Origin: Erwinia aphidicola
GTDB taxonomy: Bacteria > Pseudomonadota > Gammaproteobacteria > Enterobacterales > Enterobacteriaceae
NCBI RefSeq assembly: GCF_024169515.1
Contig: NZ_JAMKCQ010000001.1
Location: 2,108,001-2,172,000, forward strand
Reading direction: 5' to 3'
Length of the DNA stretch: 64,000 nucleotides
This document shows, one piece after another, positions 9,052 through 16,348 of the stretch. A program made the position numbers and the translations under genes. The notes beneath the pieces were generated by a model. The model worked only from the letters and a program-made list of their open reading frames with translations. It did no database searches and was not told where the DNA came from. How positions within the stretch are numbered: the first letter of the stretch is position 1; every line of letters begins with the position of its first letter.

Positions 9052-9447
9052 TTACTGATTTTCGAGATTATACGGGTAATGATAGACGCTACGGCTGATA
9101 TCCAGCAGGCGACAGCTGCGGCGCGTGCCGATGTCGTAAGTATCCTGCAAAAAATTAACGGCCTGGCGCTTGTCATTGGTGGTAAAGAAATTCTTCAATA
9201 CGCTTTGCAGCATCTCTTTGTCCGATGACAGGGTTTGTAGTTCCCGCTCCATAGTGTGTACTTTTTCCTCCAACTCTTTGATTTTTCTCCCTTCTTCTGA
9301 AGAGAGGCCAGCATATTTCTTTTTCCAACTGTAGAAAGTTGCTTCAGAAATCCCCAGTTCATCACAAATCTCTTTCACCTTAATGCCGCTCTCAGAAGCT
9401 TTAATGGCACTGGTGATTTGCTCTTCGGTATATCGTGACTTTCTCAT
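9052..9447 (-). pseudogene. IS3-family transposase remnant (OrfA plus start of OrfB)
   Basis: A 131-residue frame. Residues 1-50 (RKSRYTEEQITSAIKASESG, ISEATFYSWKKKYAGL) are the IS3 OrfA helix-turn-helix. Residues 55-85 form the leucine-zipper-like coiled coil. From about residue 92 the text (NDKRQAVNFLQDTYDIGTRRSCRLLDISRSVYHYP) is the beginning of OrfB, which then stops. OrfB is normally reached by a -1 frameshift, so here the two are joined in one frame, and the DDE catalytic core is absent. I cannot see matching terminal inverted repeats. It is most likely an inactive remnant marking past insertion in this AT-rich island. Confidence 0.8.
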
Positions 9448-10005
9448 AATGCTATTACCTTTCTTAACAATATTGGGATGAGAATAACTGCATTAATCAA
9501 TGGATCTGTTTTGTACAGATATTGGCGCAGTGTTTAAAAGTACGCGATTGGAATGGCAGGCTTTAAGTTAAGGGATTATGAAGAAATAACATCATGGGAT
9601 TTCTCCTATTTTATTTCAAAAGGGTTTTGTTAGCTTTCGATATTGGTTTTTTTGATATAAATTCGTCTCATGCCAGTACAAGACCAGGCAGTAATTAGGA
9701 AAACTCCAGCGGGCAGGGAAAAAAAACTGTGCTAACTTTGCTCCCGACTTAAGCATTTTTGTGAAAACGGTCACAGTATGAATAAGACCAGAGTTAACTA
9801 CACTCGCAGCAGTTGAGAATGTGGCACGGTTAAAAAAACCGTCTCAAAAATAAATGGCATGATTTAATAAAAGGCACGCCGATGCCTGATTAGCAGATTA
9901 ATTTTCGCTTTGTCGCCAGGTATCACTGTGCGTTATTGAATCAGTTGTGGACAAGGATGTGTTGGTTAGTGGCTTTAGGGTGTTGGAAACACAAAGGATG
10001 CTTCG
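9448..10005. promoter_or_regulatory. AT-rich leader region of the flippase operon
   Basis: A 558-base stretch without a gene between the transposase remnant and the flippase. It contains a perfect CRP-type site at 9760-9775 and a TACACT hexamer at 9799-9804. No JUMPstart/ops element, which often precedes surface polysaccharide loci, is visible. Confidence 0.45.
9760..9775 (+). promoter_or_regulatory. Perfect CRP-type site upstream of flippase gene
   Basis: TGTGAAAACGGTCACA has both half-sites TGTGA and TCACA at the correct six-base spacing. The hexamer TACACT at 9799-9804 could serve as a -10 box, which would put the CRP centre about 43 bases before the transcription start, near the class II arrangement (about -41.5). 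This is inferred from spacing only. Confidence 0.55.
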
Positions 10006-11262
10006 ATGAAATACAGTGTGATGTCTAATGCTGCCTGGATGATGTCTGAAAAGATTGTCTCGGTTTTTGGTGTAATTTTTGTCACCTCCTATGTGGCCAA
10101 ATCTTTCGGTCCAGCCATATTTGGCCAAATAGCATTTTCTGCATCACTTTTTTCAATTGTTCAGACTATTGCCATTTTTGGTACTGAAACCATTCTTTTC
10201 AAAAGCATCAGCAAAAGTGCATCGAAAGGAATGCGGTTGATGGCCGTGGCGAAATCACTGCGCCTGACATTATTACTGGTGCTGTCGTTACCGGTATTGC
10301 TGTATGTCTGGTTGACCATGCGTGAAAATTTTATTGTTTTTGCCGTGGCTTCATTTATTTCGGCCATGTTCGTTACTCAGGATATTTTTAGCGTATACAA
10401 CAATGCGCGCCTTGAATCGCGAATGAACACGGTGGCCAATGCCACGGGGATGATACTCAGTTTCGCCATCAGCTTTGGCGTTGCCTGGTTCAAACTCAGC
10501 CCGTTGCTGCTGTCACTGTCGATTGTTGCGGTTACGCTGGTACCGTATCTGATCAAGCGCAGTCGCTTTTATCAGACCAACAGCATCAGCCCACCGCCGC
10601 GGCGCAAGCGCAGGAATTATTTACGTTATTTACTGCATGCGGGTTTGCCACTGGCGATTTCCAGCGTGTTCATCTCTATTCAGGTAAAGACGGCACAGTT
10701 CTTTCTGGTTGGGGTTGGCTCAGCGCATGAGCTGGGGTTGTTCACCGCAGCAAACACCATTTCTGCTTCATGGATTTTTATTCCGGTCGCAATCATTACA
10801 TCGTGCTTTTCTGAGATTTTCCGGGAACGCGGTGATGTGGCAGTAAAACTGGCTTCACGACTGTACGGATATGTAATGGCAGTTTCATTTTTGATGCTCT
10901 CCCTTGTCACGCTGTTTGGTGACAGGATCATCAACAGCCTTTATGGGCAAGACTACACACAATCGGGAAACCTCATTACGTTGTTGTCGTTAGCAACCTG
11001 CTTTTCGGCAATGGGAACAGTAGCGTATCGCTACATGGTTAAAGAGGGCGGTTTCAACTACTTACTGGTGAAAGTCATTTTACTGGTGGTGATTGGTCTG
11101 GCAACGTCTTACTTCTTTATCCACTCCTGGGGATTAACAGGCGCAGCCTGGAGCGTGTTTGTTACTGAGCTTTTATCCCTGACGATAATGAATTATTTCT
11201 TTAAGAATGGCGTCATTCTTAAAATACAGCTTTCCTCACTCAACTACAAAACCTACAGATGA
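10006..11262 (+). CDS. Oligosaccharide flippase (Wzx/PST family)
   Basis: A 418-residue membrane protein with about twelve hydrophobic segments. The N-terminus (AWMMSEKIVSVFGVIFVTSYVAKSFGPAIFG) is typical of polysaccharide flippases that move lipid-linked oligosaccharide across the inner membrane. The central cytoplasmic stretch is strongly basic (PPPRRKRRNYLRYL). An AAAGGA site lies eight bases before the ATG. Codon use is AT-richer than the neighbours, which points to horizontal origin. The next gene follows after eight bases. No glycosyltransferase, polymerase or chain-length gene is nearby, so the lipid-linked substrate must be made elsewhere. Confidence 0.85.
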   Translation: MKYSVMSNAAWMMSEKIVSVFGVIFVTSYVAKSFGPAIFGQIAFSASLFSIVQTIAIFGTETILFKSISKSASKGMRLMAVAKSLRLTLLLVLSLPVLLYVWLTMRENFIVFAVASFISAMFVTQDIFSVYNNARLESRMNTVANATGMILSFAISFGVAWFKLSPLLLSLSIVAVTLVPYLIKRSRFYQTNSISPPPRRKRRNYLRYLLHAGLPLAISSVFISIQVKTAQFFLVGVGSAHELGLFTAANTISASWIFIPVAIITSCFSEIFRERGDVAVKLASRLYGYVMAVSFLMLSLVTLFGDRIINSLYGQDYTQSGNLITLLSLATCFSAMGTVAYRYMVKEGGFNYLLVKVILLVVIGLATSYFFIHSWGLTGAAWSVFVTELLSLTIMNYFFKNGVILKIQLSSLNYKTYR

Positions 11263-11270
11263 GGTAAATC

Positions 11271-12227
11271 ATGTTGAAGCTCAAAGCAGAATTGAGAAAA
11301 GGTTTTGTTTACCTGCTCAAAAAGATGCCTTGGTCTTACCAGGATAAAGTTTATTACTTTCAGAAATTCAGAAGTATACCTAACATCCGGGAACCTAAGT
11401 TGTTCAATGAGAAAGTTCTGTATCGTAAATATGTGACCGGCGATCACGTACGCTATGCCAATCTTTCAGATAAATTGCTGGTAAGAGATTATATTGCCCG
11501 CGTTATTGGCGAAGAGTATCTGATTCCGTTGATTCATGAGACTGACGATCCGATTTCACTGCTCAGCCTGGGCAGCCTGAAAAATACCGTGATCAAGCCG
11601 AACCATGGCTCAGGGATGGTCGAAATCGTGCTGGAAGAGCCCGACTGCATTCAGAAGCAGCTGCTGATTAAACGTTGTGATGAGTGGCTGCATCAGGACT
11701 TCTCGCACCATGCGCGTGAGATCCACTATCGCTATATCAAGCCGCGCATTCTGGTTGAGCAATACGTCGGGGATGGCAAGTTTGCCGCCGTTGACTACAA
11801 GTTCCATATGTTCAACAAGAAAGATGGCAACTTTGAGTATGTGCTGCAGGTGATCTACAACCGCGCAGGCTGTTCGGCGCTGTCGATGAACTTCTACGTT
11901 AACAACCTGAAGAACTGCTTCTACAAAATCCGCGATACCGGTTTTGATATCAGCGGCGATATGGAGACGCTGGAACGTGCGCTAACCCTCAGCAAACAGC
12001 TGGCGGCAGATTTTGACTATGTGCGCGTGGACTGGTACATCCATGAAGGGCATATCTACTTTGGCGAACTGACGTTTACCCCAGGCGCGGGGTTGGTGAC
12101 CGGTCTGGATAACGGACTGAATCAGCTGATGGGAGATATGTGGTTGCAGGACCGTAAATCAGAAGCGTTGCCGGGAAGCAAAGAGCCCGAAGATGTGCCG
12201 TTACCGGCGGTGCTAAAAAAGATTTAA
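11271..12227 (+). CDS. TupA-like ATP-grasp protein
   Basis: A 318-residue protein of the TupA-like ATP-grasp family, often found in polysaccharide and teichuronopeptide loci and thought to ligate amino-acid or similar groups to a polymer. Visible family features are KVYYFQKFRSIPNIREPKLFNEKV, the lysine-containing nucleotide segment VIKPNHGSG, KPRILVEQYVGDG, DYKFHMFN and the acidic metal-binding end RVDWYIHEGHIYFGELTFTPGAG. It lies eight bases after the flippase and is surely co-transcribed. Together they suggest modification and export of a surface glycan. The acceptor is unknown. Confidence 0.82.
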   Translation: MLKLKAELRKGFVYLLKKMPWSYQDKVYYFQKFRSIPNIREPKLFNEKVLYRKYVTGDHVRYANLSDKLLVRDYIARVIGEEYLIPLIHETDDPISLLSLGSLKNTVIKPNHGSGMVEIVLEEPDCIQKQLLIKRCDEWLHQDFSHHAREIHYRYIKPRILVEQYVGDGKFAAVDYKFHMFNKKDGNFEYVLQVIYNRAGCSALSMNFYVNNLKNCFYKIRDTGFDISGDMETLERALTLSKQLAADFDYVRVDWYIHEGHIYFGELTFTPGAGLVTGLDNGLNQLMGDMWLQDRKSEALPGSKEPEDVPLPAVLKKI

Positions 12228-12243
12228 AGAGTGGCAAATAATA

Positions 12244-12282
12244 CCCTGTACGGCGAGCCGGGTCAGCTCGCCATGCAGGTGT
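12244..12282. terminator. Long hairpin between convergent genes
   Basis: GGCGAGC (12252-12258) and GCTCGCC (12266-12272) form a perfect 7-bp core around CGGGTCA, and CCTG/CAGG outside extend the stem with mismatches. It sits between the ends of the ATP-grasp gene and yjcB. There is no strong T-run, so termination is plausible but not certain. Confidence 0.5.
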
Positions 12283-12285
12283 CGC

Positions 12286-12567
12286 TTACGGCATTGGCCA
12301 GTCAGCGGGTGTACGGCTCATCACTTCGACAAACACATCTTTGGTGATATGCCAGAAGTTGTGCAGATTTTCCATACTCAGCGTAATACCCAGCAGCCCG
12401 GTGACAAACCAGCATGACATACCGATACCGATACCAGTAAACATGAAAGCCATCGCATTGCGACTGGCTTTTCGGCACTGCACGTTAAAGGTGCTGGCAA
12501 TAAACATCATCACTGCACTCAGCAGTTCCCATCTCATGAGTAGTACGCTGGTGGTAATCGTAGCCAT
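12286..12567 (-). CDS. yjcB: YjcB family small membrane protein
   Basis: A 93-residue protein with three hydrophobic segments (LLMRWELLSAVMMFIAS, AFMFTGIGIGMSCWFVTGLLGI). Length and text follow E. coli YjcB closely, including the start MATITTSVLLMRWELLSAVMMF and the end TPADWPMP. Function unknown. Its position before the sox genes is the same as in E. coli, which supports the call. A likely promoter lies at 12694-12721. Confidence 0.88.
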   Translation of the reverse strand: MATITTSVLLMRWELLSAVMMFIASTFNVQCRKASRNAMAFMFTGIGIGMSCWFVTGLLGITLSMENLHNFWHITKDVFVEVMSRTPADWPMP

Positions 12568-12678
12568 CTTATCTAAACTCCACGGTGATCGGTCCTGACA
12601 AACGGATGCATCATCACCATGAGCGGACGGGAGCTGCCAGGTAGGCTCCGTTTCGCCTTGACGCGCAGGTCATTAAAG

Positions 12679-12694
12679 TGTGACGGCGGTCACA
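12679..12694. promoter_or_regulatory. Perfect CRP-type palindrome over the yjcB transcription start
   Basis: TGTGACGGCGGTCACA has both CRP half-sites at six-base spacing. It covers the predicted start site of the yjcB promoter, a position from which a bound protein would repress. The central six bases are unusually GC-rich for CRP, so another regulator of the same superfamily is possible. Confidence 0.5.
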
Positions 12695-12721
12695 TTATAT
12701 CACTCGATTTTAAAAGTTGAA
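12694..12721 (-). promoter_or_regulatory. yjcB promoter
   Basis: Read on the minus strand, TTCAAC (12716-12721) and a perfect TATAAT (12694-12699) are separated by 16 bases. Transcription would start near 12687 and leave a leader of about 120 bases before yjcB. A CRP-type palindrome touches the downstream edge of the -10 box. Confidence 0.6.
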
Positions 12722-13008
12722 CAATATTTATACCTGGTATGGTAGTTTTTTTAGTATCAAAAGTGACCGTAACCTCTGGCGAAAAACGTCTGTTTGCTCT
12801 CAGTGATTTGACTTACCGCTAAGTCAAACTTGATGGTTTAAGATGAATCTCACGCTGTTTAAAGTTGTGCAGCCTGGCGATGACCTGTAGGATTTTTATC
12901 AATGCTGCTCCTAATCTTAATTTCCAGAAATCTATTCTGGAGGGTTTCCGCTTGCCGAAATCCAAGCAAAAATAATTAATCAGGGGCAGAAGATAATAAG
13001 GAGCCTGC
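12722..13008. other. Intergenic region before the diguanylate cyclase
   Basis: Together with the yjcB promoter area this makes a 440-base gap between yjcB and the GGDEF gene. Apart from the sites listed separately I see only a good AAGGAG ribosome site just before 13009. No clear promoter for the plus-strand gene can be fixed. Confidence 0.4.
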
Positions 13009-14337
13009 GTGTCATTTAATGGTAACTCCTGGCTATCCAGCCTTTTACACCAGCGAAATAAAACCGTGGCCGCGCGCGAACTGCCGACCATGCGCGAGTC
13101 TTTTCAGCGCATTCACCTGATCATTATCGTGGTATCGCTGCTGTTTAGCGGCGCATCGCTGTCGGCGCTGTCGATGTTCGCACTGCGCAGCTACGCCGAG
13201 AATAATATTCAGCTGGTCGCAACCAGCGTCAGCTACAGCGCGCAAATGGCGGTAGCGCAGAATGATGCAGCAGCGGCAAAGGAGATCCTGCGCGAGATCG
13301 GTAACCAGGCCGAATTTGCCTCCGGGCGCATTTATAACGCGAACCTGCAGCTGCTCGCCAGCTGGCAGCAGCCGGGCAAGGCAGAGCACAGCGGGCTGAG
13401 CGCTGCCGTGTCGCGCTGGCTGTTTCCGCAACCGGTTAGTGCGCCGGTGATGCTGCATCGGCAGGAAATTGGCCGGGTGTGGATCAGCGGCGATGCGACT
13501 CGCGTGCTGCACTATCTGTGGCAGGCACTGCTGTGGCTAAGCGGCAGCCTGTTTGTCACCGCGCTGGTGGCGTGTGCGCTGTCGAACCGCATGCATGCGG
13601 GGATCCTCCTGGGCCTGCAAAATATCGCCTCCGTTGCCCACGATGTGCGCCGCCGACGGGCATTTTCCCTGCGCGTGCCGTCATCGTCGATTGCAGAGCT
13701 GAACAAGCTAAGCGGCGACTTTAACAGCCTGCTCGACGAGCTGGATAACTGGCAGCGCCATCTGAAGCGTGAAAATGACACGCTGGCCCATCAGGCGCTG
13801 CACGATTCCCTGACCGGCCTGCCCAACCGCAAGGCGTTTGAGCAGCAGCTGGCGACGCTGATGCAGGATGCGCTGGCGCGCAAGCAGGTTGGCGTGCTGT
13901 TTATTGACGGCGACCGCTTCAAGCAGGTCAACGACCGTTTCGGCCACGCGGCGGGGGACTACGTGCTGACCGTCACCGCGCAGCGGCTGCGCGCCAGTTT
14001 ACCCGCGTATAATTTGGTGGCGCGTCTCGGCGGCGATGAGTTTGCCGTGCTGCTGCCAACGGTAGAGCGTGAGGAGCAGGTGGCTCAGGTGGCGCGCAAC
14101 ATCCTTGATGCGATGGCGCTGCCGATCCCTCTGCCGGAAGGCACGCGGGTAAGGCAGGCGCTAAGCATTGGCGTGGCGCTGGCTAAAAATCACCGTTCGG
14201 CCGAGTCGCTGCTGGCGCAGGCCGATGCGGCGATGTATCACATCAAGGAGATGGGTGGTGGCTGGTACCTGTCGCCCTCGTACTGGGGGCAGGAGGCGCA
14301 GGAGCTGCCACCGTCAATCGCAGTGGCGTCGCGCTGA
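13009..14337 (+). CDS. Membrane diguanylate cyclase of the DgcN (YfiN) type
   Basis: A 442-residue inner-membrane protein that should make cyclic di-GMP. It has a first membrane helix at about residues 35-57, a periplasmic CHASE8-like sensor (YAENNIQLVATSVSYSAQMAV, LASWQQPGKAE), a second helix near 170-192, a HAMP-like linker (VAHDVRRRRAFSLRV, FNSLLDELDNWQ) and a GGDEF domain with intact GGDEF at about 341-345. The order and text follow E. coli DgcN. No RxxD inhibitory site precedes the GGDEF motif. The start is GTG at 13009 with AAGGAG six bases away. The usual partners yfiR and yfiB are not next to it. It converges with soxS, one base apart. Confidence 0.87.
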   Translation: MSFNGNSWLSSLLHQRNKTVAARELPTMRESFQRIHLIIIVVSLLFSGASLSALSMFALRSYAENNIQLVATSVSYSAQMAVAQNDAAAAKEILREIGNQAEFASGRIYNANLQLLASWQQPGKAEHSGLSAAVSRWLFPQPVSAPVMLHRQEIGRVWISGDATRVLHYLWQALLWLSGSLFVTALVACALSNRMHAGILLGLQNIASVAHDVRRRRAFSLRVPSSSIAELNKLSGDFNSLLDELDNWQRHLKRENDTLAHQALHDSLTGLPNRKAFEQQLATLMQDALARKQVGVLFIDGDRFKQVNDRFGHAAGDYVLTVTAQRLRASLPAYNLVARLGGDEFAVLLPTVEREEQVAQVARNILDAMALPIPLPEGTRVRQALSIGVALAKNHRSAESLLAQADAAMYHIKEMGGGWYLSPSYWGQEAQELPPSIAVASR

Positions 14338-14338
14338 T

Positions 14339-14731
14339 TCAGTTGCGCAGCCCGCTGGTTGAGTAGTCGCTGCAGTCGAAGTTCCAGCTGCTGCGCTGTA
14401 AAGACTGGCGGCGCATAGCGTGGCGATAAGCGGTCGGCGTCTGTGAGAACTGGCGGCGGAACACGCGTGAGAAGGTCTGCTGCGAGTCATAGCCATACTG
14501 CATAGCGATATCAAACACCGGGCGCTGGGTCTGACGCAGGGCTTCTGCGGCCAGCGTCAGGCGGCGTTCGCGAATATAGTTGCCCAGCGTCTGCCTGGTG
14601 ACGGTGCGGAACATACGCTGCAGGTGCCATTTCGAATATCCCGATTTTGCCGCCACTTCATCTATCGACAACGTCTTATCCAGGTTGTTATCAATCCAGT
14701 GGGTCAGGGTGTTGATGATGTCGTCATGCAT
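14339..14731 (-). CDS. soxS: Superoxide response activator SoxS
   Basis: An AraC-type activator of the superoxide regulon. The 130 residues contain the double helix-turn-helix: LSIDEVAAKSGYSKWHLQRMF and VFDIAMQYGYDSQQTFSRVFRR, nearly identical to E. coli SoxS. I chose the ATG at 14731, preceded by GGAGAAAAAGGA. The E. coli protein (107 residues) ends just after YRHRL. Here the chain continues for about 23 residues beyond YRHAM, rich in Ser, Arg and Gln, so the C-terminal tail is unusual. It is transcribed divergently from soxR through a canonical SoxR box. Confidence 0.95.
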   Translation of the reverse strand: MHDDIINTLTHWIDNNLDKTLSIDEVAAKSGYSKWHLQRMFRTVTRQTLGNYIRERRLTLAAEALRQTQRPVFDIAMQYGYDSQQTFSRVFRRQFSQTPTAYRHAMRRQSLQRSSWNFDCSDYSTSGLRN

Positions 14732-14785
14732 TCCTTTTTCTCCCAGGTCTTGTGCGTCAAACGGTCGCGGTCTCAATGGTTGCTG

Positions 14786-14816
14786 AGTATAATTCCTCAA
14801 GTTAACTTGAGGTAAA
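14786..14816 (-). promoter_or_regulatory. soxS promoter with SoxR box
   Basis: The 18-base perfect palindrome CCTCAAGTTAACTTGAGG (14795-14812) is the SoxR operator as known from E. coli. On the minus strand it lies between TTTACC (14811-14816) and TATACT (14786-14791), with the overlong 19-base spacer that MerR-family activators need. Confidence 0.95.
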
Positions 14817-14823
14817 GGGCCAA

Positions 14824-15291
14824 ATGAAAAAAAGTCTCAACAATCCCAACAAGCGAGAACTGACCCCCGGCGACGTGGCGCAGCGCTGCGGCGTGGCGGT
14901 CTCCACGCTGCACTTCTATGAAAGCAAAGGATTAATCAGCAGCTATCGCAACCCCGGCAACCAGCGGCGTTACACGCGCGACGTGCTGCGGCGCGTGGCG
15001 GTGATCAAGATTGCCCAGCGCATCGGTATTCCGCTGGCGACCATCAGCGACAGTCTGATGCAGTACCCGCCGGGCAAACGCATGTCGCCAAAAGAGTGGG
15101 CGGTGCTGTCGCAGCAGTGGCGTGTAGAGCTGGATCGCCGCATCGAGACGCTGACCCATCTCAGAGACGACCTCGACGGCTGCATCGGCTGTGGCTGCCT
15201 GTCGATGGAGGACTGCCCGCTGCGCAACCCGGGCGACAGGCTGAGCGAGCAGGGCACCGGCGCGATCCTGCTGGATGTGAAAGGGCCATAA
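14824..15291 (+). CDS. soxR: Redox-sensing activator SoxR
   Basis: A 155-residue MerR-family regulator that carries a [2Fe-2S] cluster; its oxidation turns on soxS. The N-terminal helix-turn-helix ([35 protein letters not shown]) is intact. The cluster ligands are the four cysteines at residues 120, 123, 125 and 131 in [14 protein letters not shown]. Length and tail match E. coli SoxR. It is divergent from soxS across the SoxR box. The start codon is only 11 bases after the operator, so SoxR should also limit its own transcription. Confidence 0.97.
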   Translation: MKKSLNNPNKRELTPGDVAQRCGVAVSTLHFYESKGLISSYRNPGNQRRYTRDVLRRVAVIKIAQRIGIPLATISDSLMQYPPGKRMSPKEWAVLSQQWRVELDRRIETLTHLRDDLDGCIGCGCLSMEDCPLRNPGDRLSEQGTGAILLDVKGP

Positions 15292-15333
15292 ACTCCTATA
15301 CTTAGAGTTTGTTCACCGCTTGAAGGAGTGGCT

Positions 15334-15996
15334 ATGATCACCGTGCATCATCTGAATAATTCGCGCTCGCAGCGTGTGCTGTGGCTGCTGGAAGAGCTGG
15401 AAGTGCCCTATCAAATCAAGCGTTACCAGCGCGAAACCAGCATGCTGGCCCCCGCCGAGCTGAAAAAAGTGCATCCGCTGGGTAAATCCCCGGTTATCAC
15501 CGATGGAAATCGCGTGGTGGCCGAGTCCGGCGCGATCCTCGAATACCTGGAAGCCCACTATGACGCAGAAAATCGGCTGAAACTTTTCGATGAGGAGGAG
15601 GTGATCCAGTCGCGCTACTGGCTGCACTACGCGGAAGGCTCACTGATGCCGCTGCTGGTGATGAAGCTGATCTTCAGCCGCATGGGGCAGGCTCCGGTGC
15701 CGTGGCTGCTGCGCCCGATTGGCAGCGCCTTTGGTAAAGGGGTGCAGAAAGGCTATCTCAACCCGCAGATCGCGACTCATCGCCAGTTTATTGAGCAGCA
15801 CCTGACCAGCCATCAGTGGTTTGCCGGCAGCCGCTTCAGCATTGCCGATGTGCAAATGAGTTTTCCACTACAGGCGCTGACCGCACGCGGAGGCGCCGCC
15901 GACAGCCCGGCGATTCAGGCATGGCTGCAAAAAGTGCAGGCGCGTGCCGCCTGGCAGCGCGCTCTGCAGCAGGGTGGCGAAATCAACCTCTCCTGA
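15334..15996 (+). CDS. Glutathione S-transferase family protein
   Basis: A 220-residue transferase. The thioredoxin-like N-terminal domain has HHLNNSRSQRVLWLLEELEVPYQ, with a serine at the position used for thiol activation, and the glutathione-site segment GKSPVITDG and AESGAILEYL. The C-terminal helical domain has FAGSRFSIADVQMSFPL. It is only about a third alike to gstA by eye and belongs to a different GST class. An AAGGAG site precedes the ATG at 15334. It follows soxR by 42 bases on the same strand, so co-transcription with soxR and a role in electrophile or oxidant defence are likely but inferred. Confidence 0.87.
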   Translation: MITVHHLNNSRSQRVLWLLEELEVPYQIKRYQRETSMLAPAELKKVHPLGKSPVITDGNRVVAESGAILEYLEAHYDAENRLKLFDEEEVIQSRYWLHYAEGSLMPLLVMKLIFSRMGQAPVPWLLRPIGSAFGKGVQKGYLNPQIATHRQFIEQHLTSHQWFAGSRFSIADVQMSFPLQALTARGGAADSPAIQAWLQKVQARAAWQRALQQGGEINLS

Positions 15997-16033
15997 ATTT
16001 TTTTCTCCCTCTGACGCATAAAGGTTTCACCCA

Positions 16034-16080
16034 GCCTGCATCGTGCCATAGCCATAAGAAAGCGCTATGACGATGCAGGC
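16034..16080. repeat. Long bulged hairpin downstream of GST gene
   Basis: GCCTGCATCGT (16034-16044) pairs perfectly with 16070-16080, and inside it CATAGC pairs with GCTATG after a two-base bulge, giving about 17 bp. No T-run follows on either strand. Confidence 0.7.
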
Positions 16081-16201
16081 ACGCTCCCCCGCTACTATTT
16101 TGCTGAGATCCGCTTAACAGGTGTTGAAAATGCACCAATAAACACCGGATAATCGTTTGCTCACAAATAAGCACTGCAATTACGCGGTTTTTTGCGTGGA
16201 A

Positions 16202-16217
16202 TAGAAAACGTTTGCCT
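16202..16217. promoter_or_regulatory. PurR operator upstream of ghxP
   Basis: On the minus strand AGGCAAACGTTTTCTA agrees with the PurR consensus ANGCAANCGNTTNCNT at all defined positions except the last. The gene downstream is a purine permease, which fits repression by PurR with hypoxanthine or guanine. Confidence 0.8.
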
Positions 16218-16348
16218 TTATCCGGTCAGTGCCTCGCCCTGAGGTTTTTTGTACCGCGTATATTGTGCCAGGGATGCAAATGTTGGACGCCGCTGGGTAA
16301 CAGCGGTACTGCGCAGCGATAACTCATAAGAAAGCTCAGGGGATTACT

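Larger units (their letters stand above)
15997..16348 (+). promoter_or_regulatory. ghxP upstream region
   Basis: A 352-base gap. It holds a long hairpin (16034-16080) and a PurR-type operator (16202-16217). I see no purine-riboswitch core. Confidence 0.6.

Noticed and set aside
9448..10005. JUMPstart/ops element before the flippase operon
   Set aside because: The GGCGGTAGC core of ops does not occur in this stretch.
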